In this document: one piece after another, positions 18,802 to 28,700 of the stretch
How positions within the stretch are numbered: the first letter of the stretch is position 1
Layout: each line of letters opens with the position of its first letter
NCBI RefSeq assembly: GCF_012290005.1
Contig: NZ_JAAXMS010000002.1
Location: 930,001-994,000, forward strand
Source: Crateriforma spongiae
GTDB lineage: Bacteria; Planctomycetota; Planctomycetia; Pirellulales; Pirellulaceae
DNA: 64,000 bases
Reading direction: 5' to 3'
Notes under the pieces: model-generated
What the model was told of the DNA's origin: nothing
Database searches by the model: none
The model's input: only the letters and a program-made list of their open reading frames with translations
Made by a program: the position numbers and the translations under genes

Positions 18802-21228
18802 TCAATCGCCTGATTGCAGATCAACCTTCAGCAGTACCACGCCTTGTGAATTCAAAGACAAGTCGGTCCCAATGTCTTGGCCTGTCAACAAGTCCGTGAC
18901 AGAAACCGGCTTGTCGTGATCGAAGGCGATCTGTAGTTCGGCGTCGTGCTTACCCAGGTTGAGGATGCTGACCAAATAGCTGCCGTCGTCTTGCTTGACC
19001 GCTTGCCAACGACAGCTCTTGCGATCGCTGCCGTTGGCTTCGACCAATTTGAAGGGAGGCATGCTACTGGCGATTTTGCGGAGGGCAATGTCACGAATCT
19101 GCTTTGGACTTGGGTTGTTCTCCAGTAAAACCAGCCTGCCTTGGCCGGCTTCAAGACGCTTCGCATGTGGGTTTCCGTACTCGTCCTTGGCCAGACTTTT
19201 CTCCCCATCCACAATCACTGTCCCACCTTGATCCAAATACGATTGCAAAGCATCCAACTCTGCCACCGTCACGTACGGCGTGCGGTAAACGAGAATGGCA
19301 TCCCAAGACGCATTGTCTTGACTCTTGATGATCTTTTCCGTTGCAAATCCCATCGGAAAACCTTCAAAGAACAGCTCCTCGTACAATGCAAACTGCTCGG
19401 TCATGTGCGAACGTTTGTTGATGGCCGATGTTTCCGAGTGGAACAGTCGCAACGGCCGCCGCTGCTTTCGCAAAGCAATGACCTCTTCCGAGAAGCTGTT
19501 CAGATCCAACATGACCTGGGTATAGGCGTTGGCGATGTGTGGCTGTTGGTTGACCGAACCTGCGAAAGATCCTGCTAACGCCAGATCAGCGAAGTTCAGC
19601 TCGCCCTCCAAACGGTCTTCCGGCGAACCGTCAGGGTCACGAGCCCAGAACCAGGCGAAATTGGCGTCCATTCCGTGAAGCGTTGCCAACCAATAGACAC
19701 ACTTCACGTATTGCGTCGAAAGATCGAGCTTTCGCCAACGCGCTGCCGACAGAAAATGCGATTCCGAATTGATGTGGATGCTGTCCGGTGCGACGGATTC
19801 CATGAAATCGTAGGACATACAGAGCTCTTCCCAATAGAACGCATAGTGCTGTTCCCACGGTTCGGGTTCGTTCGTATAACTCCGTCGCGTCGGTCGTGCT
19901 TTGGCATCGTCACCGATGATGGACGTCAACTGCGTCAACGATTCGATATCAATACCATGCGCACGATCGTTGTCGGTATAGTGGTGCGGAATGAGTTTGA
20001 TGTGAGTGTCCGCATCCGGATTGCCCTTTCGCAACTCACTCTGAAGCAACCCATACCAGGCAATGACCCGGTCCATGTTGTAGCGTGCCCAATCGTAAAA
20101 GACCGGCGTGCCACGGGTCTGTGCAGAGATGGGTATTTGGATTTGGACGGTTTCGAAACCCAGAAACTGCGTCTCCCAATTTTGATTGAGCCGGTTGATG
20201 TCACCGGAATACTTTGCACGCAGCCACTGGCGGAATCCTTCCAGCGTGTAGGACGAGATCTGCTGCATCTCGCCGGTTCGCCGCGTCCAATTGCTCGCGA
20301 TCGAATGCCAATGCGGTTCATTGGCCAGAATGTATCCAAGCCGGGTCACCCTTTTTCCACGAGTCAGCACACCGGTTTCCCGGGCGATCGTTCCCCAGAC
20401 TTCTTTGACCAACGGGTTGTCGATATCGAATCCCGTGAACGTGCTGCGACCAAAACGCACCTCGGGTTCACGCCTCTGCACCCACTCGGGAATCCCCTGC
20501 ATCCAATACAACAAAAAGCCGACATTAGTGTCATCAATTTCCGTCACTTCTCGCAGCAATTCTTGATCCAGTGAACGATCTTCTTTCAACAGGAATGAGT
20601 TGATCGCACGATCGTATTCGGGCGGATACAGGTTTTCGCCGCCGTGATAGATCGCTCCCAAGTGATCGTTGTAGACGCCGCCATCGCTAAGTGGACGTCC
20701 GACAGATTTTGAGAAGTAGTCGTAAAGAAACACCGGCTTTCCGTGGCTCACCAGCATGTTGTCGCCGACTTCCACGTTTCGCCAATCGATCTTGTTGACG
20801 GGACGTCTTCGGATTTCGCCGTTGATGACCTTGGACAGCGTTTCGATCGCCTGGTCCAGTGTCACGACAACCATACGGCGTTGAAATTCAGGAATCTCTT
20901 TGGCCAGGGTTTCACTCTGCTGTTCGTAGGGTCCGTATTGGGCGAACAAATAGGCCACCTCACTTGGATGGTCTTCATCCCAATCGGCGAACTTCAGGAA
21001 CTGCTCGGCAAACCAGAGCGTTGATTCCTCTCGGGTGACATCCATTCCCTTGTCTTCGGCTTCCGCCATCCTTTCTTTTAGCACGCCCATCTTGCGGACC
21101 GCTTCCTTGGCCAAAGGATTTTCCACTTGGGTCACAACCGGCTTGTCACCGCACGCGTTTTCCGTGGCAACAGCCCAACCAAGCAGCACGCTTAAGACAA
21201 CGACGACATGGGATGGATTTATTCGCAT
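18802..21228 (-). CDS. GH42-like (clan GH-A) glycoside hydrolase, secreted
   Basis: This 808-aa protein begins with a signal peptide (MRINPSHVVVVLSVLLGWAV); the ATG at 21228 is four bases past the stop of the upstream regulator gene. The central barrel contains LGYILANEPHW (candidate acid/base Glu), FRQWLRAKYSGDINRLNQNW (typical of GH42 beta-galactosidases) and IHINSESHF (candidate nucleophile Glu). A trimerisation-like domain (YRTPYVTVAELDALQSYLD) and a C-terminal beta domain follow. An N-terminal region of about 150 residues is not part of standard GH42. Related families acting on red-algal galactans (GH167, GH50) are possible alternatives. It is co-oriented with the FadR regulator and likely acts on galactose-containing oligosaccharides. 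Confidence 0.7.
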   Translation of the reverse strand: MRINPSHVVVVLSVLLGWAVATENACGDKPVVTQVENPLAKEAVRKMGVLKERMAEAEDKGMDVTREESTLWFAEQFLKFADWDEDHPSEVAYLFAQYGPYEQQSETLAKEIPEFQRRMVVVTLDQAIETLSKVINGEIRRRPVNKIDWRNVEVGDNMLVSHGKPVFLYDYFSKSVGRPLSDGGVYNDHLGAIYHGGENLYPPEYDRAINSFLLKEDRSLDQELLREVTEIDDTNVGFLLYWMQGIPEWVQRREPEVRFGRSTFTGFDIDNPLVKEVWGTIARETGVLTRGKRVTRLGYILANEPHWHSIASNWTRRTGEMQQISSYTLEGFRQWLRAKYSGDINRLNQNWETQFLGFETVQIQIPISAQTRGTPVFYDWARYNMDRVIAWYGLLQSELRKGNPDADTHIKLIPHHYTDNDRAHGIDIESLTQLTSIIGDDAKARPTRRSYTNEPEPWEQHYAFYWEELCMSYDFMESVAPDSIHINSESHFLSAARWRKLDLSTQYVKCVYWLATLHGMDANFAWFWARDPDGSPEDRLEGELNFADLALAGSFAGSVNQQPHIANAYTQVMLDLNSFSEEVIALRKQRRPLRLFHSETSAINKRSHMTEQFALYEELFFEGFPMGFATEKIIKSQDNASWDAILVYRTPYVTVAELDALQSYLDQGGTVIVDGEKSLAKDEYGNPHAKRLEAGQGRLVLLENNPSPKQIRDIALRKIASSMPPFKLVEANGSDRKSCRWQAVKQDDGSYLVSILNLGKHDAELQIAFDHDKPVSVTDLLTGQDIGTDLSLNSQGVVLLKVDLQSGD

Positions 21229-21232
21229 GGGT

Positions 21233-22000
21233 TCATTCGTGAGATTGAACGGAAGATTCAGGTTGTGGATTTGGCAATAGTGTTGATGGACGCTTTCCAC
21301 CGCCCGCTTTTTTAATACGGGCTCGTGCGTCACCCAGCAACGTTCGCATCGCGTGATCTGCAGCGACCGAGTCGCGGTCCCAGATCGCTTGCATGACGGA
21401 TTGGTGCAGCGGAATGGACTTGCGGTTTTCGGCCGATTGACGATTGGTCACTCGGATGCTGGATTTCAAAGCAGCCCGGATCACGTTGGCGACCGGAGAG
21501 AAGAAGGGGTTGCCCGTGGCATGCAGAATCGACGTATGAAATCGCAGATCCGCCACCAGAAAGGCCTCCGCATTTTCCACCGCTCCTTCCATCGCCTGGA
21601 ACGCATCACGAATGGTCTGCAGCTGGTCATCACTGGCACACTGGGCGGCAAACGCCGCGGCGGCTGGCTCAAGACCGAGACGAAATTGAGTCAGATGCCT
21701 CAGCAGGCGTCCGTCGACGTCGGTTTGCGCCTGCCATTCCAACACATCGGGGTCCAAGAAATTCCAGGAAACGCTGGGTAAGACCGTGGTCCCCAGCTTT
21801 GCCCGCGATCGGATCAACCCCTTGGCGGCCAATGACTTGACGGCCTCGCGGATCACCGTCCGACTGACTCCCATTCGTTCGCACAGCACGCTTTCGTTTG
21901 GAATAGCCTGGCCTGGCTGGATCTCGCCTCCCAGGATCTGGCGTCCGAGATCGTGCACGATCTGCGCGCACAGGTTTTTGCGAATCGTCAAATTCTTCAC
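21233..22000 (-). CDS. GntR/FadR-family transcriptional regulator
   Basis: This 255-aa regulator has an N-terminal winged helix (NESVLCERMGVSRTVIREAV, then KSLAAKGLIRSR) and an all-alpha FCD effector domain (LGLEPAAAAFAA, DLRFHTSILHATGNPFF, HQSVMQAI). FadR-group members such as DgoR and UxuR respond to sugar acids or their breakdown intermediates. It is divergent from the sugar-acid genes starting at 22141, and the gap holds a perfect t-GT-n3-AC-a operator (22033-22043). It is therefore probably a ligand-released repressor of both directions. The downstream GH42-like gene follows after 4 bases, so the two are likely co-transcribed. Confidence 0.85.
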   Translation of the reverse strand: MKNLTIRKNLCAQIVHDLGRQILGGEIQPGQAIPNESVLCERMGVSRTVIREAVKSLAAKGLIRSRAKLGTTVLPSVSWNFLDPDVLEWQAQTDVDGRLLRHLTQFRLGLEPAAAAFAAQCASDDQLQTIRDAFQAMEGAVENAEAFLVADLRFHTSILHATGNPFFSPVANVIRAALKSSIRVTNRQSAENRKSIPLHQSVMQAIWDRDSVAADHAMRTLLGDARARIKKAGGGKRPSTLLPNPQPESSVQSHE

Positions 22001-22032
22001 CTCGTCTGCACACCGCCGGGTTGCACTTCTTT

Positions 22033-22043
22033 TTGTATTACAA
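22033..22043. promoter_or_regulatory. candidate FadR-type operator
   Basis: TTGTATTACAA is a perfect inverted repeat around one central base and matches the FadR-subfamily consensus TNGTNNNACNA at every fixed position. It lies 33 bases before the regulator start and 98 bases before the enolase-family gene, in AT-rich sequence. Confidence 0.6.
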
Positions 22044-22140
22044 TATGCTAATTAACGCTGATCGACAAGGCTAGCACGAACCGGCCGCACGCCGGGTCCG
22101 ATTTCCCGGGCGTTTCATTCACACCACGGCGTCAAGGAAC

Positions 22141-23307
22141 ATGAGTTCGACCACCAAGATTGCCACCATCCGGACCTACCACCTGCGTGACCATCTCGAG
22201 GAACCGTTCGGTTTTTCACAGTGGTATTACGACACTCGCAACACGCTGTGGGTCGAGATCGTCGCTGAAGACGGAACCACCGGCTGGGGCGAATGCTACG
22301 GTCCGTCGGAGGTTTACCAGACGGCAATCGATCGCTTCTATGCCCCGCGTCTGTTAGGCCAGGATGCGTTAGTAACGGACCGGAATTGGCAACTCATGTG
22401 GCGAGCCTCTTTGGACTTCGCACGTGGCGGCGTGATGATGGGCGCGATGTCGGGGATCGACATGGCCCTATGGGATCTTCGTGGCAAGATCCTGAATCAA
22501 TCGGTGTGTGAAATGATGGGCGGTCGCCATTGCGACACGGTTCCCTGCTATGCAACCGGGATGTATTTCAAAGACATGCCGGAAGACGACCTGATTCGAT
22601 CGATCGTCGATGAGGCCTCCTCCTATCAACAGCAGGGTTTTGCCGCGCTAAAAATTAAAGTCGGCAAGAACCCAAACTTTGATACTCAACAAGTCGAATC
22701 CCTTCGTCATGCCTTGCCCGACATGACGATGATGGCCGATTCGAATCATGCGTTTGACTTGCCCGAGGCGATCCGAATGGGTCGTGTCTTGGAAGCCAAC
22801 GACTTCCGATGGTTCGAAGAACCGCTGTCACCGGAGTTTGAGAACCAGTTTCGTCAGCTTCAAGACAAGTTGGACATTCCGATCGCCACCGGCGAATGTG
22901 AACAAACAAGATTCGGATTTGAACGTTTGCTCAGAACCGGTGGCGTTCAGATCGCACAACCCGACCTTGCGTATTGTGGCGGCCCTTCAGAAGCACTGAA
23001 GATTCGAACGCTGGCGTCGGCCAAAGGTATCAATGTCATCCCGCATGCTTGGGGGACAATGCTAAACCTGGCTTCGGCGACGCACTTCCTGGCCAGCGGC
23101 TATCGCGAACCGGGACGTAAGGAGATCGACGCGTTGATGTTGGAATTCGATCGCACTCCGAACGCGTTACGGGACGAACTTTTCGACGTTCCTGTCGTTG
23201 TCGAAAACGGTGTGGCCACTGTGCCAACCGGCCCGGGGCTGGGTGTTATCGTCAATGAGCAAAAGATGCAATCGTTCGTGGTCAACCGAACAGAACTGAA
23301 GGTCTAA
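22141..23307 (+). CDS. enolase-superfamily sugar-acid enzyme (cycloisomerase or dehydratase)
   Basis: This 388-aa protein belongs to the mandelate racemase group. It has KIK (Lys171, Lys173) for proton abstraction, metal ligands Asp200 (ADSN), Glu226 (FEEP) and Glu252 (TGECE), and His302 (IPHAW). Members act as sugar-acid dehydratases, or as cycloisomerases that open 3,6-anhydrogalactonate to a 2-keto-3-deoxy acid. The neighbours (aldose-type dehydrogenase, KDPG aldolase, KDG kinase, GH16, GH127) favour the cycloisomerase reading. A galactonate or rhamnonate dehydratase remains possible. It heads the operon opposite the FadR regulator and is cytoplasmic, with no signal peptide. Confidence 0.8.
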   Translation: MSSTTKIATIRTYHLRDHLEEPFGFSQWYYDTRNTLWVEIVAEDGTTGWGECYGPSEVYQTAIDRFYAPRLLGQDALVTDRNWQLMWRASLDFARGGVMMGAMSGIDMALWDLRGKILNQSVCEMMGGRHCDTVPCYATGMYFKDMPEDDLIRSIVDEASSYQQQGFAALKIKVGKNPNFDTQQVESLRHALPDMTMMADSNHAFDLPEAIRMGRVLEANDFRWFEEPLSPEFENQFRQLQDKLDIPIATGECEQTRFGFERLLRTGGVQIAQPDLAYCGGPSEALKIRTLASAKGINVIPHAWGTMLNLASATHFLASGYREPGRKEIDALMLEFDRTPNALRDELFDVPVVVENGVATVPTGPGLGVIVNEQKMQSFVVNRTELKV

Positions 23308-23423
23308 ATAGCGGCGGATTTCTGGTGGACGTGCCAACAAATCACCAAGCACAACGCCTGTTCTATCCCCCACCGCGATAGGAATCGACAACTCGTTTCC
23401 ACACGAAACTGAAAGCTTGAAAC

Positions 23424-24860
23424 ATGCCCGATCAAACGTTTTCACTGTGGGTCGACGGCCGGGCGACCCATACCGGCAAGACTTTCGAAGTCATCAATCC
23501 GGCGACGGAGGATGTCATTGCGGAAGTATCCGAAGTTGACGCCGATACGGTGCAGCGGTGTTTGGATTCCGCCAACAACGCATTCCCGGCTTGGTCCAAA
23601 ACACCACTTTCAAAACGCAAGGCGATCATCGATCGGTATGCAGAACTTCTAGAATCCCATCGCGATGAGATCGTTGATCTTTTGATCGCAGAAACCGGCA
23701 AACCCATCGACAACGCCGAGTACGACTTTGGCATGTTGACGACTTGCTTACGGTTTTTCTGCGAGGAAGCGGCGCGGATCGACCAACCGGTGATCCCTGA
23801 TCCGGATGGGAACTTTCTGAACTATGTTCTTCGTCAGCCATTGGGCGTGGTGGTCGGTTACCTGGCCTGGAACTTTCCTCTTTTGAACCTTGGCTACAAG
23901 CTCGGTCCCATCCTTGCCTCCGGCTGTACCGGGATCATCAAACCATCACAGTTGACCCCGCTGGCATCGCTGCGATGCGCCGAATTACTGGGCGCAGCCG
24001 GTGTTCCGGCGGGGGTCATCAACGTGATTGCCGGAACGGACTATGACGTCACAGGCCCACTGTTGGAAAGTGATATTCCGTCGATGTTTACGATGATCGG
24101 TTCGACGCGAGCCGGCGTGGGGGCGATGAAGTCCGCGTGCACAAACGTCAAACACTTCTCCGTCGAACTTGGCGGTAACGCCCCGGTGCTGGTGTATGAC
24201 GATGCCGACATCGAAGCCGCCGCCAACAGTATCGTCGACTTGAAATTCGCTAACTCGGGGCAAGTATGCGTTTCGCCCAATCGCTGCTTCGTCCACGAAT
24301 CGGTTTATGAGGAATTCATTACCAAAGCGGCCGCAAGAGTCGGCGGTATCGTGTTGGCAGCCGGTCGTGGCGAAGGCCGTCGGATGGGGCCGATGTTGAC
24401 GGGTAAATCGCGAGACCGGATGAGCCAACTGATCCAGTCGGCCATCGACAACGGTGCCTCGGTCGTTTGCGGTGGCAAAGCCCCGGAAGATCTTACCAAG
24501 GGATACTTTTTTGAGCCAACGATCCTGCGTGATGTCAAGAAAGACATGCAGCTATCATGCGACGAAATCTTTGGTCCGGTCCTGCCCGTGATTCCCTTTA
24601 GTGATGACGACGATGAAATCGCACTAGCCAATGATACGGAGTATGGGCTGGCCGCATATGTCTACACCACCAATCTGAATCGCGGGCTTCGCGCCGGGGC
24701 AGAAATTCAAGCGGGCAGCGTTTGCGTCAACGAAGTTCACTACGCCGTCCATCTGCCGCACGGCGGATTGAAGCAAAGTGGAGTCGGCAAAGACTGTTCT
24801 CGCTACAGCTTGCAAGAGTACCTGACACTGAAACGAGTCTCCGTTCGCGTCCCCTCCTGA
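23424..24860 (+). CDS. NAD(P)-dependent aldehyde dehydrogenase
   Basis: This 478-aa ALDH has the Rossmann region (LAWNFPLLNLGYKLGPILAS), the base Glu248 in ELGGN and the catalytic Cys282 in SGQVCVSPNR, with FGPVLPVIPF near the C-terminus. In this neighbourhood the likely reaction is oxidation of a free aldose, such as 3,6-anhydrogalactose, to its acid. That acid would be the substrate for the enolase-superfamily protein upstream. Succinate-semialdehyde-like or lactaldehyde activity cannot be ruled out by sequence alone. The ATG at 23424 is 116 bases after the upstream gene. Confidence 0.85.
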   Translation: MPDQTFSLWVDGRATHTGKTFEVINPATEDVIAEVSEVDADTVQRCLDSANNAFPAWSKTPLSKRKAIIDRYAELLESHRDEIVDLLIAETGKPIDNAEYDFGMLTTCLRFFCEEAARIDQPVIPDPDGNFLNYVLRQPLGVVVGYLAWNFPLLNLGYKLGPILASGCTGIIKPSQLTPLASLRCAELLGAAGVPAGVINVIAGTDYDVTGPLLESDIPSMFTMIGSTRAGVGAMKSACTNVKHFSVELGGNAPVLVYDDADIEAAANSIVDLKFANSGQVCVSPNRCFVHESVYEEFITKAAARVGGIVLAAGRGEGRRMGPMLTGKSRDRMSQLIQSAIDNGASVVCGGKAPEDLTKGYFFEPTILRDVKKDMQLSCDEIFGPVLPVIPFSDDDDEIALANDTEYGLAAYVYTTNLNRGLRAGAEIQAGSVCVNEVHYAVHLPHGGLKQSGVGKDCSRYSLQEYLTLKRVSVRVPS

Positions 24861-24978
24861 TTCGTCGTGAACGAAGGCACGAATCGCGGAATCTTAGATT
24901 TCTTACCTCGTCACAGAGTCCTGGAAACGCTTCGTCCTGCCGTGCTTCCTTCTGCCTGCCATTAAGAATTTTAGCTTG

Positions 24979-25635
24979 ATGATTTTCCCAACTGAGATCA
25001 TTGATCGACTGAAACGATGTCGCGTCGTGGCCGGATTTTCCGTCGATCACATTGACCATGCGATACCAATCGCCGAAGCACTCTTGGCCGGCGGCATTGA
25101 TGCGATCGAGTTGACGTTGCGCACCGACGCGGGGATCGACGCGGTCAATGCGATCTGTCGACAAGTCCCCGATATGCTGGTCGGCGTGGGCACCATTCTT
25201 ACCCCTGACGCTACTGCGGCCGTCGCCCGGGCGGGCGCCGCTTTCGGCGTCGCTCCTGGCCTGAATCGTCGCGTGATCGAAGCGGCCAAAGATGCCGGCT
25301 TACCTTTTGCACCCGGGATCATGACACCATCGGAATTGGAAACTGCGATCGAATCCGATTGTCGCTTTGTCAAATTCTTTCCAGCCGAAGCATCCGGGGG
25401 CGTGACTTTCCTAAAAAGTCTGGCTGCTCCTTACAAGCATCTCAAAATCGAATACTTCCCGTTGGGCGGCGTGTGCATGGACAACATGCTGGATTACCTG
25501 CGAATACCAGAAGTCGCCGCGGTGGGTGGTTCATGGATCGTCAATAAACAGATGGTGGAAAACGGGGACTGGGCGGGCCTGCAATCACGGGCTACCGAAG
25601 TCGTGAACGCTTTGAAAACGGGAGGCGAACGTTGA
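24979..25635 (+). CDS. 2-keto-3-deoxy-6-phospho-sugar-acid aldolase (KDPG/KDPGal type)
   Basis: This 218-aa class I aldolase cleaves 2-keto-3-deoxy-6-phosphogluconate or -galactonate to pyruvate and glyceraldehyde 3-phosphate. IDAIELTLRT supplies the catalytic Glu, GVGTILTPD is a family loop, and FVKFFPAEASGG holds the Schiff-base Lys132. I chose the ATG at 24979; a TTG one codon earlier is less likely. The TGA stop overlaps the TTG start of the kinase gene, so the two are translationally coupled. It is the last step of the predicted sugar-acid route. Confidence 0.88.
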   Translation: MIFPTEIIDRLKRCRVVAGFSVDHIDHAIPIAEALLAGGIDAIELTLRTDAGIDAVNAICRQVPDMLVGVGTILTPDATAAVARAGAAFGVAPGLNRRVIEAAKDAGLPFAPGIMTPSELETAIESDCRFVKFFPAEASGGVTFLKSLAAPYKHLKIEYFPLGGVCMDNMLDYLRIPEVAAVGGSWIVNKQMVENGDWAGLQSRATEVVNALKTGGER

Positions 25636-26723
25636 ATTCAGTTGTTGTCACCTTTGGCGAAATCATGGGGCGATTGGCAGCCCCCGAACATTTGCGGTTG
25701 CGTCAAACGCGCACACTGGACGTCACCTATGCGGGTGCCGAAGCCAGCGTGGCGGCATCGATTTGCAACTTCGGCGGCCAAGCACGGTTCGTCACCGCGC
25801 TGCCCAAGCATGCATTGGCCGACGCGACGATGGATTCGATTCGCTCGGTCGGCATCGACGCCAGCTATATCCTGCGAACCGACACCGGTCGCTTGGGAAT
25901 GTATTATTTGGAAACCGGTGCGAATCAGCGGCCAAGTCACGTGATCTACGATCGCGCCGATTCGGCGGTCGCGATCACCCCGGCGGATGCCTACGACTGG
26001 GATGCAATCTTCAAGGACGCCAGTTGGCTTCATCTCAGCGGTATTACGCCGGCGTTGTCCTGCAATGCCGCCGATGCAACGCGTGTGGCGGCAACACAGG
26101 CAAAGAAGGCGGGGGTAACCGTTTCGATCGACTTGAACTTCCGCGGCAAGCTTTGGAAATGGGATTCCTCCCTGCAACCGCGCGAACTGGCACGTCAGAC
26201 CATGAAAGGCATCTTGCCGCATGTCGACGTCGTCATCGCAAACGAAGAGGACTGTCACGACGTTCTGGGTATCCAAGCGGGCCAGACGGATGTCCATTCG
26301 GGAACCCTTGAAACTTCGCATTATCCCGACGTGGCTCGACAGGTGGTCCAGCAGTTCCCAAACATCTCCAAGGTCGCCATCACGCTGCGTGAAAGCCTGT
26401 CGGCCACCCATAACAACTGGGGCGCGATGTTGTACGACGCGGCCAACCAGGCTTCGTGCTTCTCGCCCATCAATTCGGATGGGGATTATCAGCCCTATCA
26501 AATCAAAAGCATCGTCGACCGAGTGGGCGGTGGAGATGCTTTTGCCGGTGGGTTGATCTTTGCACTGTCCACCGACGAATTGTCACAGCCACAAACGGCA
26601 CTGAATTATGCCGTCGCTGCGTCGTGTTTGAAGCATTCCATCAAGGGTGACTTCAACTACTCGACTCGCCAAGAGGTCGAGCGACTGATGGGTGGTTCGG
26701 CTTCGGGTAGGGTCGTTCGTTGA
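25632..26723 (+). CDS. 2-keto-3-deoxy sugar-acid kinase (PfkB family)
   Basis: This 363-aa PfkB-family kinase should phosphorylate a 2-keto-3-deoxy acid to feed the aldolase upstream. Visible features are YAGAEASVAASICNFG near the N-terminus, the substrate-side SIDLNFRGKLW, and the ATP/catalytic signature DRVGGGDAFAGGLIF with the base Asp. The start is TTG at 25632 inside a TTGA overlap with the aldolase stop; a good Shine-Dalgarno GGAGG at 25621-25625 supports it. The GH16 frame behind it also opens with TTGA at 26720, but a better ATG exists there. Confidence 0.87.
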   Translation: MNSVVVTFGEIMGRLAAPEHLRLRQTRTLDVTYAGAEASVAASICNFGGQARFVTALPKHALADATMDSIRSVGIDASYILRTDTGRLGMYYLETGANQRPSHVIYDRADSAVAITPADAYDWDAIFKDASWLHLSGITPALSCNAADATRVAATQAKKAGVTVSIDLNFRGKLWKWDSSLQPRELARQTMKGILPHVDVVIANEEDCHDVLGIQAGQTDVHSGTLETSHYPDVARQVVQQFPNISKVAITLRESLSATHNNWGAMLYDAANQASCFSPINSDGDYQPYQIKSIVDRVGGGDAFAGGLIFALSTDELSQPQTALNYAVAASCLKHSIKGDFNYSTRQEVERLMGGSASGRVVR

Positions 26724-26749
26724 TCGAGAAAGAAATAGCAGGTAGCAAG

Positions 26750-28480
26750 ATGAAATACGTTCCATCTTTATTGGCAACGCTGGCGGTATTGGCATGCATG
26801 CCCTCTTCCGTCGGGGAAGCGGAATCACCAACCGACGCCGTTTCCAACACATCGTCGCCAAAGGCGCCCGCCCCGGCGTCGGACCCGGACAACGAGGGTG
26901 GCTGGGTGTTGAATCCCGACATCAGTGATGAATTCAACGGTCCGCAGTTGGACCAGGACAAGTGGTTTGTCGAAGGCACCGATGGCGAATACTACATCTG
27001 GAAAGGTCGGCCGCCGTCCCAGTTTGCTCCGCACAATGTACTTGTCGAAGACGGCAAGCTAAAAATCCGCAGCCAATGGGAGCCGGAATTCGAATTTGCG
27101 AAAGAAGATTATGCTGACGGTGCGCACAACGACACCTACGGTGTTTGGGAAGGTCAACCGTTTCCAGTGACCACCGGCGGTGTGATCAGCAACAAACGAT
27201 TCTTATATGGATACATGGAAGCACGCACCAAGGCGGGTAACGCTTCGATGACCAGTTCGTTCTGGGCGATCGGATACCAAAGCGAATTGGATATCTATGA
27301 ACAGATCGGAAATCCAGCGATCAAAACGGGCGATATTCAAGAAGACATGTGGAAAGCGTCCGTGCATGACTGGTCGCCTCCGGCGAAACGCCCGACACGC
27401 CGTTTCGGTTTGAAAACCAAACTGCCGTTTCGGGTGGCCGACGATTTTCATGTCTATGGTGCCGAATGGGGCGAAGATTATTTGAAGCTGTACCTTGATG
27501 GCGAATTGATTTGGGAAACATCGCGCGAACGCGAAGGCAAAAGTTGGGTACTGAACAATCCGCTGGAAATCTGGTTCGATTCGGAAATCTTCACTTGGCT
27601 CGGAATGCCCACCCAAGAAGGGCTGCCGATGGACTATGAAATTGACTACGTCAGGGTCTGGCAGAAGCCTTCAAAACATCTACTGGCAAGGCAGTTCTTT
27701 GGTTTTGAAGGGCCGATTTTGTTTCAAGACAATCCAAAGCCGAACATGCTGGTGCCCGAGAGCAGCGAAGTCAATCAGTACCAGCAGTTTTGGCAATTCG
27801 GCGAAGATGCACTCACGCGGTTTTCAATCACCAAAGACCAAGCGGTACAGGGAATCAAAAGCCTACGCTTCGATCCGAACGGCTTGAACGTCCATGTTTC
27901 GGCGGTGACTCCCCCGGCCGCGGTCCAGATTCCTGACGGCCAGTTTGATTTGTCCTTGTCGGTCTTTTTGGATAAAGACTGTGGGTTGCAATCGCTGAAT
28001 GTCAGCCTCTCTGATCCAGAAGTCATCTTGGACAGCTTCGATTTGAAAGGCGTCCCGAAAGAACAATGGGTGAAGATGACCAAAACATTCAAACGTGATC
28101 AAGCATCAGGCGATAGTGATCGATTGCGTTTGCGTATCATGAAGGACCAGGTGGAACCGGGCGAAGGGATGATCTACATCGACGACATCTCCATATCCGC
28201 TCATGATCCATCAGCTCCCGTACCTGCAATGAGTGTCATTCAACGGAAGACCCTCAAGAAGTCGCCCAATGACATGACGATGCAGGAGTTTGTCGACATG
28301 GAAAAGGCAAAGTGGAAGAAGAACGGCTGGCCATGGAACCAGCAGGCGGTTGAAGCCAACTTCAAAGAAATGGATGTCGACCAGAACGGCTTGGCGTCGG
28401 GTCAGGAACGTCAAACGTGGTTCGCCAAACGTGCCGCGGAAGTGGCCAAGGAAAATTCGGCAAAAATCCAGTCGCCCTGA
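26750..28480 (+). CDS. GH16 family endo-hydrolase with C-terminal EF-hand, secreted
   Basis: This 576-aa exported enzyme starts at the ATG at 26750 (MKYVPSLLATLAVLAC), preferred over a TTG at 26720. DISDEFNGPQLDQDKW opens the GH16 jelly-roll. The catalytic motif ELDIYE (nucleophile Glu179, Asp181, acid/base Glu184) is intact. Neighbouring phrases (GGVISNKRFLYGYMEARTKA) resemble agarase, porphyranase or kappa-carrageenase relatives more than laminarinases. A CBM-like beta-sandwich (about 330-480) follows, then an EF-hand-like loop (DVDQNGLASGQE) near the C-terminus, possibly calcium-binding. The attack point is probably a beta-linked galactan; the exact subfamily is uncertain. Confidence 0.8.
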   Translation: MKYVPSLLATLAVLACMPSSVGEAESPTDAVSNTSSPKAPAPASDPDNEGGWVLNPDISDEFNGPQLDQDKWFVEGTDGEYYIWKGRPPSQFAPHNVLVEDGKLKIRSQWEPEFEFAKEDYADGAHNDTYGVWEGQPFPVTTGGVISNKRFLYGYMEARTKAGNASMTSSFWAIGYQSELDIYEQIGNPAIKTGDIQEDMWKASVHDWSPPAKRPTRRFGLKTKLPFRVADDFHVYGAEWGEDYLKLYLDGELIWETSREREGKSWVLNNPLEIWFDSEIFTWLGMPTQEGLPMDYEIDYVRVWQKPSKHLLARQFFGFEGPILFQDNPKPNMLVPESSEVNQYQQFWQFGEDALTRFSITKDQAVQGIKSLRFDPNGLNVHVSAVTPPAAVQIPDGQFDLSLSVFLDKDCGLQSLNVSLSDPEVILDSFDLKGVPKEQWVKMTKTFKRDQASGDSDRLRLRIMKDQVEPGEGMIYIDDISISAHDPSAPVPAMSVIQRKTLKKSPNDMTMQEFVDMEKAKWKKNGWPWNQQAVEANFKEMDVDQNGLASGQERQTWFAKRAAEVAKENSAKIQSP

Positions 28481-28700
28481 AGTGATGCACTGCGTCGCAA
28501 ATGAACGACGGCAAGCAGACAATCCGATAGCGTCCTCGCCGCGTTGGCTTTGTTGGTGGCGTTTTCCAGCACCTCCCCACGGCCATGTCGGAACTGTCGG
28601 AAAATGCTTGCGACGAAACGACTGATTGGGACGCCGAAACATTCGGCAAGCTCCGATACGAAACGATTGGGCTGTGATCAAACACAAGGCGAAGCCACTC

